Assembly (NCBI GenBank): GCA_035294245.1 | Contig: DATGLG010000055.1 | Location: 1-64,000 of the forward strand | DNA length: 64,000 nt | From: DATGLG01 sp035294245 | Lineage (GTDB): Bacteria; Pseudomonadota; Alphaproteobacteria; JACZXZ01 | Direction of reading: 5' to 3' | In this document: piece after piece, positions 53,082 through 61,367 of the stretch | How positions within the stretch are numbered: the first letter of the stretch is position 1 | How the letters are laid out: the number at the start of each line of letters is the position of its first letter | The notes under the pieces: model-generated | The model's database searches: none | What the model was told of the DNA's origin: nothing | The model's input: only the letters and a program-made list of their open reading frames with translations | Program-made: the position numbers and the translations under genes

Positions 53082-55256
53082 CTAGCGTCGCCGCGGCCGC
53101 CCGCCCTTGCCGCGATGGGTGCCCGGCTTGCCGGCCGAGGAGCGCGAGAGATTGTGCGCGGCGATGGCGCGGGCGAGACGGTTGTTCTCCCCGCCGGCCT
53201 GCGAGATGCCGAGATCGAGCGCCTCCAAGCGGCGGATCTCGTCCCGGAGTTGCGCCGCCTCCTCGAATTCGAGGTTCGCGGCGGCCGCCTGCATGCGCTT
53301 CTCGAGATCGGCGATATGGGCCTTGAGGTCCTTGCCGACGAGGTGCTTAGCACCCGAGTCGCCGGTCGAGACGGTGACGTGGTCGCGCTCGAAGACGCTG
53401 TCGAGAATGTCGGAAATGCCCTTGCGCACGCTTTCGGGCGTAATCCCGTGGGCGGCGTTGTAGGCCTGCTGCTTCTCGCGCCGCCGATTGGTCTCGGCCA
53501 GGGCCCAGGCCAGCGACTCGGTCATGTTGTCGGCATAGAGGATGCAGCGGCCCTCCACGTTGCGCGCGGCGCGGCCGATCGTCTGGATCAGCGAGGTCTT
53601 CGAGCGCAGATAGCCCTCCTTGTCGGCGTCGAGGATGGCGACGAGGGCGCATTCCGGGATGTCGAGGCCCTCGCGCAGCAGGTTGATGCCGACGAGGCAG
53701 TCGAAGGCGCCGAGGCGGAGGTCGCGGATGATCTCGATGCGCTCGAGCGTCTCCACGTCGGAGTGGATATAGCGCACCTTGACGCCGGCCTCGTGGAGAT
53801 ACTCGGTGAGATCCTCCGCCATGCGCTTGGTGAGAGTCGTGACGAGGGCGCGCTGGCCGTTGCCGGCGACGGCCTTCACCTCGGCGATGAGATCGTCGAC
53901 CTGGGTCTCGGCCGGGCGGACGATGCAGACGGGATCGATGAGGCCGGTCGGCCGGATCACCTGCTCGACGAAGACGCCGCTCGTGCGCTCGAGCTCCCAC
54001 GGTCCCGGCGTCGCCGAGACGAAGAGCGTCTGCGGCCGCATCGCCTCCCATTCCTCGAATTTGAGCGGTCGATTGTCGACGCAAGAGGGCAGGCGGAAGC
54101 CGTATTCGGCGAGCGTCGATTTGCGCTGGTAGTCGCCGAGATACATGCCGCGGAGCTGGGGCACGGTGATATGGCTCTCGTCGACGATGAGGAGCGCGTT
54201 CTTCGGCAAATACTCGAACAGGGTCGGCGGCGGCTCGCCGGCGCGGCGGCCGGTGAGATAGCGGGAATAATTCTCGATCCCGGCGCAAGATCCCGTTGCC
54301 TCGATCATCTCGAGATCGAAGGTGGTGCGCTGCTCGAGCCGCTGGGCCTCGAGCAGCTTGTTCGCCTTGTAGAGCTCATCGAGGCGCAGCTTGAGGTCGG
54401 CCTTGATCTGCTTCGCCGCCTGCTGCAGGGTCGGCTTCGGCGTCACATAATGGCTGTTGGCGTAAATCTTGATGAGGTCGAGCACGCCGGTCTTGGCGCC
54501 GGTGAGCGGATCGAACTCGACGATCTCCTCGACCTCGTCGCCGAAGAGGGAGATGCGCCAGGCGCGATCCTCGAGGTGCGCGGGGAAGAGCTCGATCACG
54601 TCGCCGCGCACGCGGAAGGCGCCGCGCTGGAAATTGCTGTCGTTGCGCCGGTATTGCAGCTCGACGAGATTCTTGAGGAAGAGATTGCGATTGAGCGCCT
54701 GCCCCGTGCGCAGCGAGATCGCCATCTCCGAATAGGTCTCGACCGCGCCGATGCCGTAGATGCAGGAGACCGACGCCACGATGACGACGTCGTCGCGCTC
54801 AAGCAGCGCCCGCGTCGCCGAGTGGCGCATGCGGTCGATCTGCTCGTTGATGGTCGCCTCCTTCTCGATATAGGTGTCCGAGCGCGGCACATAGGCCTCG
54901 GGCTGGTAGTAGTCGTAATAGGAGACGAAATACTCGACCGCGTTGTCGGGGAAGAACCCCTTCATCTCGCCATAGAGCTGCGCCGCCAGGGTCTTGTTGG
55001 GGGCGAGCACGAGGGTGGGACGCTGCACGTTCCGGATGACGTGGGCCATGGTGAAGGTCTTGCCCGAGCCGGTGACGCCGAGCAGAACCTGGTCCCTCTC
55101 GCCGGCCTTAAGTCCCTCCGTGAGGGCCGCGATCGCTTGCGGCTGGTCGCCCGCGGGCTGGTAGTCGGAGCGGATGACGAAGGGCTTGCCGGCCTCCAGG
55201 CGCTCCTGGCGCAGCGGCGGCCCGGCGAGCCGCTCATAAAAAGCGAGTTCGGTCAT
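53082..55256 (-). CDS. uvrB: excinuclease ABC subunit B
   Basis: 724 residues from ATG 55256. Walker A LLGVTGSGKTFTMAHV, the beta-hairpin VSYYDYYQPEAYVPRSDTYI that pries open damaged DNA, DESH box LLIVDESHI, helicase motifs through QTIGRAARNVEGR, and the C-terminal UVR domain (about 645-680). A basic Gly/Arg tail closes it. It verifies damage and hands it to UvrC, encoded about 4 kb away. The longer frame to 55418 lacks homology. Confidence 0.97.
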   Translation of the reverse strand: MTELAFYERLAGPPLRQERLEAGKPFVIRSDYQPAGDQPQAIAALTEGLKAGERDQVLLGVTGSGKTFTMAHVIRNVQRPTLVLAPNKTLAAQLYGEMKGFFPDNAVEYFVSYYDYYQPEAYVPRSDTYIEKEATINEQIDRMRHSATRALLERDDVVIVASVSCIYGIGAVETYSEMAISLRTGQALNRNLFLKNLVELQYRRNDSNFQRGAFRVRGDVIELFPAHLEDRAWRISLFGDEVEEIVEFDPLTGAKTGVLDLIKIYANSHYVTPKPTLQQAAKQIKADLKLRLDELYKANKLLEAQRLEQRTTFDLEMIEATGSCAGIENYSRYLTGRRAGEPPPTLFEYLPKNALLIVDESHITVPQLRGMYLGDYQRKSTLAEYGFRLPSCVDNRPLKFEEWEAMRPQTLFVSATPGPWELERTSGVFVEQVIRPTGLIDPVCIVRPAETQVDDLIAEVKAVAGNGQRALVTTLTKRMAEDLTEYLHEAGVKVRYIHSDVETLERIEIIRDLRLGAFDCLVGINLLREGLDIPECALVAILDADKEGYLRSKTSLIQTIGRAARNVEGRCILYADNMTESLAWALAETNRRREKQQAYNAAHGITPESVRKGISDILDSVFERDHVTVSTGDSGAKHLVGKDLKAHIADLEKRMQAAAANLEFEEAAQLRDEIRRLEALDLGISQAGGENNRLARAIAAHNLSRSSAGKPGTHRGKGGRPRRR

Positions 55257-55258
55257 TC

Positions 55259-55273
55259 GCCCATTATATGGGC
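55259..55273 (-). promoter_or_regulatory. TATAAT-containing inverted repeat at the uvrB start
   Basis: GCCCAT-TAT-ATGGGC is a perfect 6-3-6 repeat; on the minus strand it contains TATAAT (55268-55263) only six bases before the ATG, with no Shine-Dalgarno and no recognisable -35. Possibly leaderless. Confidence 0.4.
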
Positions 55274-55329
55274 TGCCGGTCGTCGAGGGCGAGCCCGGCG
55301 TGACCAGCCATCCGCCGCCAACGGCCGCA

Positions 55330-55503
55330 TCATGCGCGCGCGGCCTCGTCCTTCTCTTCCTGCAGGACCTTGAGAACACCGAGCCAGCCGGCGCGACGGC
55401 AAGCATCGGCGGCGGCATCGAAACCGAGGGTCTTCACCAGCGACCGCGCCAGGCGGCGCTGGTGCTGCCAGGGGTCGTCTTCGGCGGGTTCCCGTTCAGG
55501 CAT
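55330..55503 (-). CDS. small hypothetical protein, 57 aa
   Basis: From ATG 55503: MPEREPAEDDPWQHQRRLAR, then a helix (SLVKTLGFDAAADACRRAGW) and LGVLKVLQEEKDEAARA. Charged, helical, no membrane segment. It sits on the uvrB strand 73 bases upstream. GAGGAACGATAAGGCC precedes the ATG; a GTG at 55533 is an alternative. The even codon bias and compact domain suggest a real gene, but I do not recognise it. Confidence 0.5.
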   Translation of the reverse strand: MPEREPAEDDPWQHQRRLARSLVKTLGFDAAADACRRAGWLGVLKVLQEEKDEAARA

Positions 55504-55680
55504 GGCCTTATCGTTCCTCAACTCGTCTGGCACCCCTCATGCCAATCCAGATGGGGAGCCCCATGATGCCGTGCAAGTCTCTGGAATCGGCCGATCTCCG
55601 CCGCGGGATTGCGTGCCGCCCACCAAGCGATTACAGATGCCGGGCGCTCTATCGATGACGACGAGGGAGGCGGTCTGCGC

Positions 55681-55995
55681 ATGCGCTTTCACGACAGGCT
55701 GACGGCTTTTCGGGGCGAGCGCCCATGGGAGGCCCTGGCGATCGGCGAGGTCGACGGCGTCACCGTGCGCGTCCACTGGACCGACAAGCCCTATCGCTGG
55801 CACGTCAATGACGGGGCGGAGGCGTTCATCGTGCTGGCCGGCGCCGTCGACATGCATTGGCGCGACGGGAGCGGCGAGCATGTCCGCAGGCTCGAGGCCG
55901 GCGATTCCTGCTTCGCCGAGATCGGCGACGAGCACGTCGCGCATCCCGTCGGCGAGGCCCGCATCCTCGTCGTCGAGCGGAAGGGCAGCGCGTGA
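55681..55995 (+). CDS. small cupin-domain protein
   Basis: 104 residues, a single cupin barrel: YRWHVNDGAEAFIVLAGAVD holds the first motif (His, then Glu), and GDSCFAEIGDEHVAHPVGE the second (with His). One metal site is plausible. A function such as sugar or amino acid binding or isomerisation cannot be assigned. The start at 55681 follows GGAGGCGG. Convergent with the gluconokinase gene at 4 bases. Confidence 0.72.
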   Translation: MRFHDRLTAFRGERPWEALAIGEVDGVTVRVHWTDKPYRWHVNDGAEAFIVLAGAVDMHWRDGSGEHVRRLEAGDSCFAEIGDEHVAHPVGEARILVVERKGSA

Positions 55996-55999
55996 CGGC

Positions 56000-56506
56000 T
56001 CATGGCGAGCCGCCCGCTTTTCCCCGCCCCAGCCTCGCCAGGATGGCGGCGACGATGTCGTCGACGGGCGGGGTGATGTCGACGGTGATGGCGTCGCGCG
56101 GCTCCTCGAGCGCCACGAACTGGCTGTGCAGCAGCTCCGGCGGCATGAAGTGCCCCTTGCGCCGCTTGAGTCGCTCGCCGATGAGCGCCTCGCTGCCCTT
56201 GAGATAGACGAAGCGTAGATGAGGCCGGTCCTCCGCCAGGAGATTGCGATAGGACTGCTTGAGCGCCGAGCAGGTGGCGACGACGTCGCGTCCGGCGACG
56301 TGGAGCGCGTCCATCGCGTCGCGCAAAGCACGCAGCCAGGGCCAGCGATCCTCGTCGGTGAGCGGCGTCCCGGCGGACATCTTCGCGACATTGGACGGCG
56401 GATGATAGCGGTCGCCTTCGACGAAGGCGGCGCCGAGGGCCTCGGCGAGCTTCCTGCCGACGCTGGTCTTGCCGCTGCCGCTCACACCCATGACGACGAG
56501 GATCAC
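56000..56506 (-). CDS. gntK: gluconokinase
   Basis: 168 residues: P-loop VMGVSGSGKTSVGRKLAEAL, FVEGDRYHPPSNVAKMSAGTPLTDEDRWPWL (substrate region), CSALKQSYRNLLAE and GHFMPPELLHSQFVALEEP, all GntK/IdnK hallmarks. It phosphorylates gluconate to 6-phosphogluconate, feeding the Entner-Doudoroff or pentose route. It starts at a GTG (56506) with an internal ATG five codons on. Confidence 0.93.
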   Translation of the reverse strand: MILVVMGVSGSGKTSVGRKLAEALGAAFVEGDRYHPPSNVAKMSAGTPLTDEDRWPWLRALRDAMDALHVAGRDVVATCSALKQSYRNLLAEDRPHLRFVYLKGSEALIGERLKRRKGHFMPPELLHSQFVALEEPRDAITVDITPPVDDIVAAILARLGRGKAGGSP

Positions 56507-56640
56507 GGGATCGCTCCGGCATGCCCCGACATGCGCCGGCGCGCACGCATCATCGGCAACCCTTCGCGCGACTCGGGCGTTATTCCACGGCCGGTGCTTG
56601 CTTGGCTCATGGAAGCGCGGTGTAGCAGCGGATCGAGACG

Positions 56641-57027
56641 ATGATCAAGAATTTCGGCGACCACGCGGCGAACGAGCGCACCTTCCTCGCCTGGGTGCGC
56701 ACCGCCATCGCCGTCATGGCCTTCGGCTTCCTCGTGGAGAAATTCGATCTCTTCCTCGAGATCGGCGTCCGCACGCTCACTGGAAGCGACGCAGCAGTGC
56801 CGCAGCATCCTTTCGGCGAGGTTGCCGGCTTGGCGCTGATCATCCTCGGCACGGCGATGGTCGCCGTCGCCGCCGGCCGCTTCCTCGCGACGGCGCGGGC
56901 GATCGACCGGCAGGAGCTACGCCCCGGCACCGGCTCGCGGGTCGACGTGGCGCTCGCCGCACTGCTGGTCCTCCTCGGTATCGCGCTCTTCGTCTATCTT
57001 CTGCACGCGGTGGCGGCGCAGATGTGA
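56641..57027 (+). CDS. DUF202 (YidH-like) inner-membrane protein
   Basis: 128 residues, three membrane helices. The start ANERTFLAWVRTAIAVMAFGFLVEKFDLFL is the DUF202 signature, with later helices VAGLALIILGTAMVAVAAGRFL and VALAALLVLLGIALFVYLLHAV. Function unknown. Separated by 20 bases from the convergent DyP peroxidase. Confidence 0.85.
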   Translation: MIKNFGDHAANERTFLAWVRTAIAVMAFGFLVEKFDLFLEIGVRTLTGSDAAVPQHPFGEVAGLALIILGTAMVAVAAGRFLATARAIDRQELRPGTGSRVDVALAALLVLLGIALFVYLLHAVAAQM

Positions 57028-57047
57028 GCCGCGGGGCGGCATCGGCC

Positions 57048-58340
57048 TCAGGTCATAAAGAGCTTCTGGCCGATGAATTCTCCCTCTGCGGCGCCCGGAG
57101 GGCAGGCGAAGAGGCCGCCGCCCGTATGGGTGACGAACTGGTTCAGCATGTCCAGCTTCGACATGGTCTCGAAGACCTTGATGAACCCGGTCCGCGGGTC
57201 GCGCTGATAGCAGACGAAGAGCAGCCCGGCATCGTATTCCATGCCCTGCCGCCAGGGGGGCCAGCGCTCGGCGGTGAAGCTGACCCCGTCATTGTAGGAA
57301 TAGCCGCGGCGCAGCATCTGGGCGCCGCCATTGCTCGCAGCGGCGGCGAGGCGCACATGGGCGCTTTCCGGGATGATGGGATTGCCGTCCCTGTCCGCCG
57401 CGTCGAGGTCGAGCGCGTCGAACTCGCCCTTGCCGCCGAGGGGCGCTCCCGAATATTTGCGCCGGCCGATGACCTGCTCCTGGAAGTTGAGCTCCATGCG
57501 GTCCCAATGCTCGAGCGCGATGCGGATGCGGCGCACGACGGCATAGCTGCCCCCACGCATCCATGCCGGCCCCTCGCTGCCGACCCACACGACCTCGTCG
57601 AGCTCATCGGGCTTCGGCTGCTGGGTGCCGTCCTTGAAGCCCATGAGATTGCGCGGCGTGCCCTTGCTCGCGTCGCCGCCGGTGAAGCCGCTCTGCGCCC
57701 AGCGGATCTCCGCGGCGCCATAGGCGAGACGCGCGAGCTGGCGCACGGCGTGGAACGCGACTTGCGGGTCGTCGGCGCAGGCCTGCACCGAGAGATCGCC
57801 GCCGGTGCGCGCCGCGACGAGCTGGTCTCCGTTGAAGCGCGGCAGATCGACAAGCGCCGCCGGCCGCTGCGCCGCGAGGCCGTAGCGGTCCTTGCCGTCC
57901 TTGATGAAGAGGCCCGGTCCGAAGCCGAAGGTCAGCGTGAGCCGCGACGGCGGCAAGCCGATCGCCTCGCCGCTGTCGCCGGGAGCGGCCTCGTCGGCCT
58001 GCGCGTCGAGAGTGGCCGCGCTCTCGCCCTTGGCCATGCGCGCCGCCGCGGCGGTCCAGCTCCGCAGCATCGCCGCGACCTCCTCCCGCTTCTGCGCGAG
58101 GAGGTCGAGGGCGGCGAAATAGGTATGGCGCTGCGGCGGTGTCGTGATGCCGGCCTGATGCGCCCCCCAGAAGGGCTCGACGCCCGCCGTCTCGGGCGGA
58201 CGAGCGGCGGCCGCGGTCTCCTGGCCCGCTGTTGTCGCGAGCCCGGCGGCGAAACCCGCTCCCGCCGCGGCGGCCAATCCGCCTGCGGCGGCCAGGAAGC
58301 TCCGTCGCGACGGGGCAGTGGCTTTCACGCCGCCGCTCAT
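57048..58340 (-). CDS. Tat-exported DyP-type peroxidase (EfeB-like)
   Basis: 430 residues. Tat signal SRRSFLAAAGGLAAAAGAG precedes a DyP fold with the haem-pocket GFKDGTQQP (GxxDG), distal Asp, and QGMEYDAGLLFVCYQRDPRTG. EfeB proteins remove iron from haem or oxidise dyes and Fe(II) in the periplasm. Usual partners EfeU and EfeO are missing; instead it ends an operon of porin and propeller protein with Fur-like boxes upstream. ATGA overlap with the preceding gene. Confidence 0.9.
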   Translation of the reverse strand: MSGGVKATAPSRRSFLAAAGGLAAAAGAGFAAGLATTAGQETAAAARPPETAGVEPFWGAHQAGITTPPQRHTYFAALDLLAQKREEVAAMLRSWTAAAARMAKGESAATLDAQADEAAPGDSGEAIGLPPSRLTLTFGFGPGLFIKDGKDRYGLAAQRPAALVDLPRFNGDQLVAARTGGDLSVQACADDPQVAFHAVRQLARLAYGAAEIRWAQSGFTGGDASKGTPRNLMGFKDGTQQPKPDELDEVVWVGSEGPAWMRGGSYAVVRRIRIALEHWDRMELNFQEQVIGRRKYSGAPLGGKGEFDALDLDAADRDGNPIIPESAHVRLAAAASNGGAQMLRRGYSYNDGVSFTAERWPPWRQGMEYDAGLLFVCYQRDPRTGFIKVFETMSKLDMLNQFVTHTGGGLFACPPGAAEGEFIGQKLFMT

Positions 58341-59479
58341 CGCGCGAGCACGACGGTGTTGACGTCGTCCTCCACATAGTAGAAGCCGTCGCCCTCCGGG
58401 GTCATGGCGATGCCGAAAAGATCGCCGCTTCCCGGCGGGCTCTGCGCCTTATCCGTGTCGATCCACCGGGCGTAGAGCTGCTTGCCCGAGATGGGATCGA
58501 TCTCCACGACCTGGCCGTTGAGGGCATTGCAGGCGAGGAGATGGCCGGCCGGCGTCAAGGCGAGGGCAAGGGGGCGGCGCAGCATGCCGCCTCTCGTCAC
58601 CTCGCGGCCGGTGCCGGCACTCGTCCTGCGCGTTGCGGGATCGGCGATGGCAACGATGCGATTGCCGATGGCATCCGAGACATAGAGCGTCCCGTGATCC
58701 GCGCTCAGGGCCAGGCCCGTGGGCCCGATCAAGAAGACGCCCTTGTCGGCCTGCGCGCCGAAGCCGTCGGCGATCACCGTCTGGCTCGTCACGACGGGAG
58801 GCTTGCCCTCGGCGATGGCGAGGCCGATGCGCAGCACGGTCGCCTGGCTCACCACGGGAGGCTCGCCGTCCGGGGCGCCGACGCCGAAGCCGGCATTGCT
58901 CACGAAGAGCGTGGCGGTCGCGCCATCGTCGATCACCGCCATGTTCCCCCACGGATCGTTGATGTTGGGTCCCGCCCATACCGCGGCGACCTTGCCGTGG
59001 GGATCGAGCACGATGAGACAGCCCGGTCCCTTGGTGCGGGTGGTGCCGTCATTGCTCGGCGTGCTGCCGACGATGACCCAGCCGGTCTTGAGCATCGCCA
59101 TCGCCGTGCTCAAGCCCACGCCGCCGGGGCAGCCTTCCAGGTTGCGCGGCAGCTGGGCGAAGAGCGTGAGCCTCTTCGTGGCCGGGTTGTAGTCGACGAT
59201 GGTGGTGCCGAGGCCCTGGAGATTGTTCGCGTCGTTGAAGTTGTCGATGAGGACGTCGTTCTTCTGGATCAATCCGGCCGAGACCGGGGCCACGATGATG
59301 GCATAGGGGTTCTGGTCGCCGTTATCGGGAACCGTCGAGGTGACGGTCGTATGCCTGCGGATGGTCTCGAGCAGGCCCTGCTTCTCGGCATGGGCCTCGA
59401 AGGAGGCGCAAGCCGCGGCGAGGAGTATCGTTAGCGAGCTAATCAGAAGCTTGCGACTGAGGTGCCGGATGGTCGCCAT
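58337..59479 (-). CDS. secreted beta-propeller-like protein
   Basis: 380 residues with a signal peptide (LLISSLTILLAAACASFEAHA). The body has repeating blade-like units: NPYAIIVAPVSAGL, TGLALSADHGTLYVSDAIGN, PLALALTPAGHLLACNALNG and LFGIAMTPEGDGFYYVED, matching NHL/SMP-30 propellers. It overlaps the DyP gene by ATGA and follows the porin by 36 bases, so it is probably a periplasmic partner of both. No enzymatic motif is evident. Function unknown. Confidence 0.75.
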   Translation of the reverse strand: MATIRHLSRKLLISSLTILLAAACASFEAHAEKQGLLETIRRHTTVTSTVPDNGDQNPYAIIVAPVSAGLIQKNDVLIDNFNDANNLQGLGTTIVDYNPATKRLTLFAQLPRNLEGCPGGVGLSTAMAMLKTGWVIVGSTPSNDGTTRTKGPGCLIVLDPHGKVAAVWAGPNINDPWGNMAVIDDGATATLFVSNAGFGVGAPDGEPPVVSQATVLRIGLAIAEGKPPVVTSQTVIADGFGAQADKGVFLIGPTGLALSADHGTLYVSDAIGNRIVAIADPATRRTSAGTGREVTRGGMLRRPLALALTPAGHLLACNALNGQVVEIDPISGKQLYARWIDTDKAQSPPGSGDLFGIAMTPEGDGFYYVEDDVNTVVLAR

Positions 59480-59515
59480 GACGCAGCGCTCCTTTCCTTG
59501 TTCCTGGCAATAGGG

Positions 59516-61084
59516 TCAAAAGGTGATGTTGGTGCGGAGGCCGAAGACGGCCTCGTCGCCGACGCGCCGGGAGTTTCCGGGATTGAGGACGCCGCCGCCG
59601 GGATTGAAGGTGTATTGGACGTCGGGCTGGATCTGCCACCAGGGGGCGAGCTGGACCTGATAGGTGGCCTCGATGAACTCCTCGCTCGCGCGGATCGGGG
59701 TTCTCGCGCCCGAGAAGAAGCCCGTGTCGCGGTCGAGCCCGGCGGCGCGGCCGCTCACCTTGGCATAGCCGAAGCCGATGCCGGCGGTGTCGTCGTCGCG
59801 GCCCGGCAGCGGCGCCTTGAGGGTAAGGCCGCCATTGATGCTGACGGCGATGAGGTTGCGGTCCGTCTCGGGGGCGCCCATGGCGCGGAGAAAGGCGCCG
59901 ACGGCTTGCGGGCCGTCGGGATCGGGGCGCCAGATCATCTGGTCGACGACGGCGTAGATGCTGTAATTGCCCTGGCGCTTCTGCGCGACGCCGCTGCTCG
60001 CGGGATCGGCGAGCGAGCGCCCCGTATCGTCGATGCGCTGGTCGGCGAACATGCCCGCGTCGTACCAGAGGCCGAGCTTATAGGTGCCCGGCAGGCCCAG
60101 GGGCTTGTCGCCGCGATCGAGCTCGCCGAGGGCGGGCTGGTTGAGCGCGTATTGCAGCTCGGCGATGAAGAGCGGGCTGTCGCTCAGGCGGAAATTGGTG
60201 CCGGAGGCGTTGAGCGCCTGCGGATCGGCAGGTCCGAGGGGTGCGGCGCCCGGACCCGCGGGGTTGTCGTCGAAGACTCCCGCCAGCACGGTCATGCTAT
60301 CGCTCGGCCTCGCGCGCAGCCGCAGCCCGGGCGAGGAGAGCGGATAGGCCGGGCCGCCGGCGATCATGTCCGCCGAGGGCACCATCGGCCAGCCCATCAT
60401 GGTGTTGATGAAGAGGGCGCTGTATTGGCTCGCCATGAATTCCTGGTCGATGCTCTGCTGGCCGAGCCGCACGTCCGCGAGACCATCGAGGACGTCCTGC
60501 TGGTACCAGAGCTCCCAGAGGCGGGTGGCGCGGTTCGCCTCGATGCCGCTGGCCGTTTGCAGGCTCGAAAGATTCTCGGCGCTCAGGTTGCGGCCATGGA
60601 TCTGCAGGGCGCTGGCGTTGAAGGTGCCGCCCTCGAGGCCGAGGGCCTTTCCGGTGTCCAGCTGCAGGCCCATGGTGGTGAGGCCGTCATAGGCCGCACC
60701 CTGACGCGTGCCGCCGGTGGCGTTGCCGAGCACCTCGCTGGTCTCCTGCAGGGTGAGGGTGACGCCGTATTTGCCGAGCCAGGGGCGCAAGCCCCCCATG
60801 TCGCCGAGCAGGTTGCTGCGTTGGAAGAGCCCGGTCCAGAGCCCCGCCGCACCCAACGCGGCGCTCGGCTGCGCATTGCCCTCCGGGCCGGGAGCGGGGG
60901 TCTCGCGTTCCGATGGCAGCGCCTCGGAGCCGGCCGCGCTCCGCGCCCAGGCGGACTCCGCGTCGGCCCACGGCATCGCGAGAAGTGCCGCAACCAGCGG
61001 CAGGCGCCACCGGCATCTCGCCAATGGTCGTGCGACGTGGCGCCTTTTGCCCGGGTGCACCAAGGAGCCCCCATCTCCTCTCAT
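59516..61084 (-). CDS. OprB-type carbohydrate-selective porin
   Basis: 522 residues. A long basic N-region precedes a signal helix (LPLVAALLAMPWADAESAWA). Blocks typical of OprB include YGVTLTLQETSEVLGNATGG, LWELWYQQDVLDGLADVRLGQQ, INTMMGWPMVPSAD and the C-terminal terminal-Phe strand AVFGLRTNITF. It forms a 16-strand outer-membrane channel; in this locus the cargo is more likely linked to iron than sugar. The start is the ATG at 61084, 20 bases after a Fur-like box. Confidence 0.88.
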   Translation of the reverse strand: MRGDGGSLVHPGKRRHVARPLARCRWRLPLVAALLAMPWADAESAWARSAAGSEALPSERETPAPGPEGNAQPSAALGAAGLWTGLFQRSNLLGDMGGLRPWLGKYGVTLTLQETSEVLGNATGGTRQGAAYDGLTTMGLQLDTGKALGLEGGTFNASALQIHGRNLSAENLSSLQTASGIEANRATRLWELWYQQDVLDGLADVRLGQQSIDQEFMASQYSALFINTMMGWPMVPSADMIAGGPAYPLSSPGLRLRARPSDSMTVLAGVFDDNPAGPGAAPLGPADPQALNASGTNFRLSDSPLFIAELQYALNQPALGELDRGDKPLGLPGTYKLGLWYDAGMFADQRIDDTGRSLADPASSGVAQKRQGNYSIYAVVDQMIWRPDPDGPQAVGAFLRAMGAPETDRNLIAVSINGGLTLKAPLPGRDDDTAGIGFGYAKVSGRAAGLDRDTGFFSGARTPIRASEEFIEATYQVQLAPWWQIQPDVQYTFNPGGGVLNPGNSRRVGDEAVFGLRTNITF

Positions 61085-61104
61085 GTAACGCCCCGCTTTT
61101 GCAG

Positions 61105-61182
61105 TTGCAAATCATTCGCAATTTGAGATCGCTATACGCGGGGAGACTGCGGGGAGTCAATAGGAATGATAATCAACTGCAA
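61105..61182 (-). promoter_or_regulatory. Fur-type operators flanking the porin/propeller/DyP promoter
   Basis: TTGACT (61160-61155, minus strand), 18 bases, TATAGC (61136-61131). Downstream at 61105-61121 is TTGCAAATCATTCGCAA, palindromic at 7 of 8 pairs; upstream at 61165-61182 is AATGATAATCAACTGCAA, with an 11-base run identical to the Fur consensus core. Both positions fit classical repression when iron is plentiful. Confidence 0.65.
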
Positions 61183-61367
61183 CTTGGCTGCGGGCGCCTT
61201 CCCCATTCAAAGCGACGGACGACGCGCGAAGACGCGCCAGCCATGGAAGGCTGTGGCGAGGTGACCGCCCTGCCTTTCCAATCGAGGCGGATGGCGCCGC
61301 GCGATGCGTTGCGCCGGCGCCCCGGCGAGGCCATCATGGCGAAAGGCTTCCACGAGGGGATTTCCAA

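Noticed and set aside
53115..55373. A 752-codon open frame on the plus strand
   Set aside because: Antisense to uvrB; its sequence has only low-complexity, charge-rich repeats and no domain pattern.
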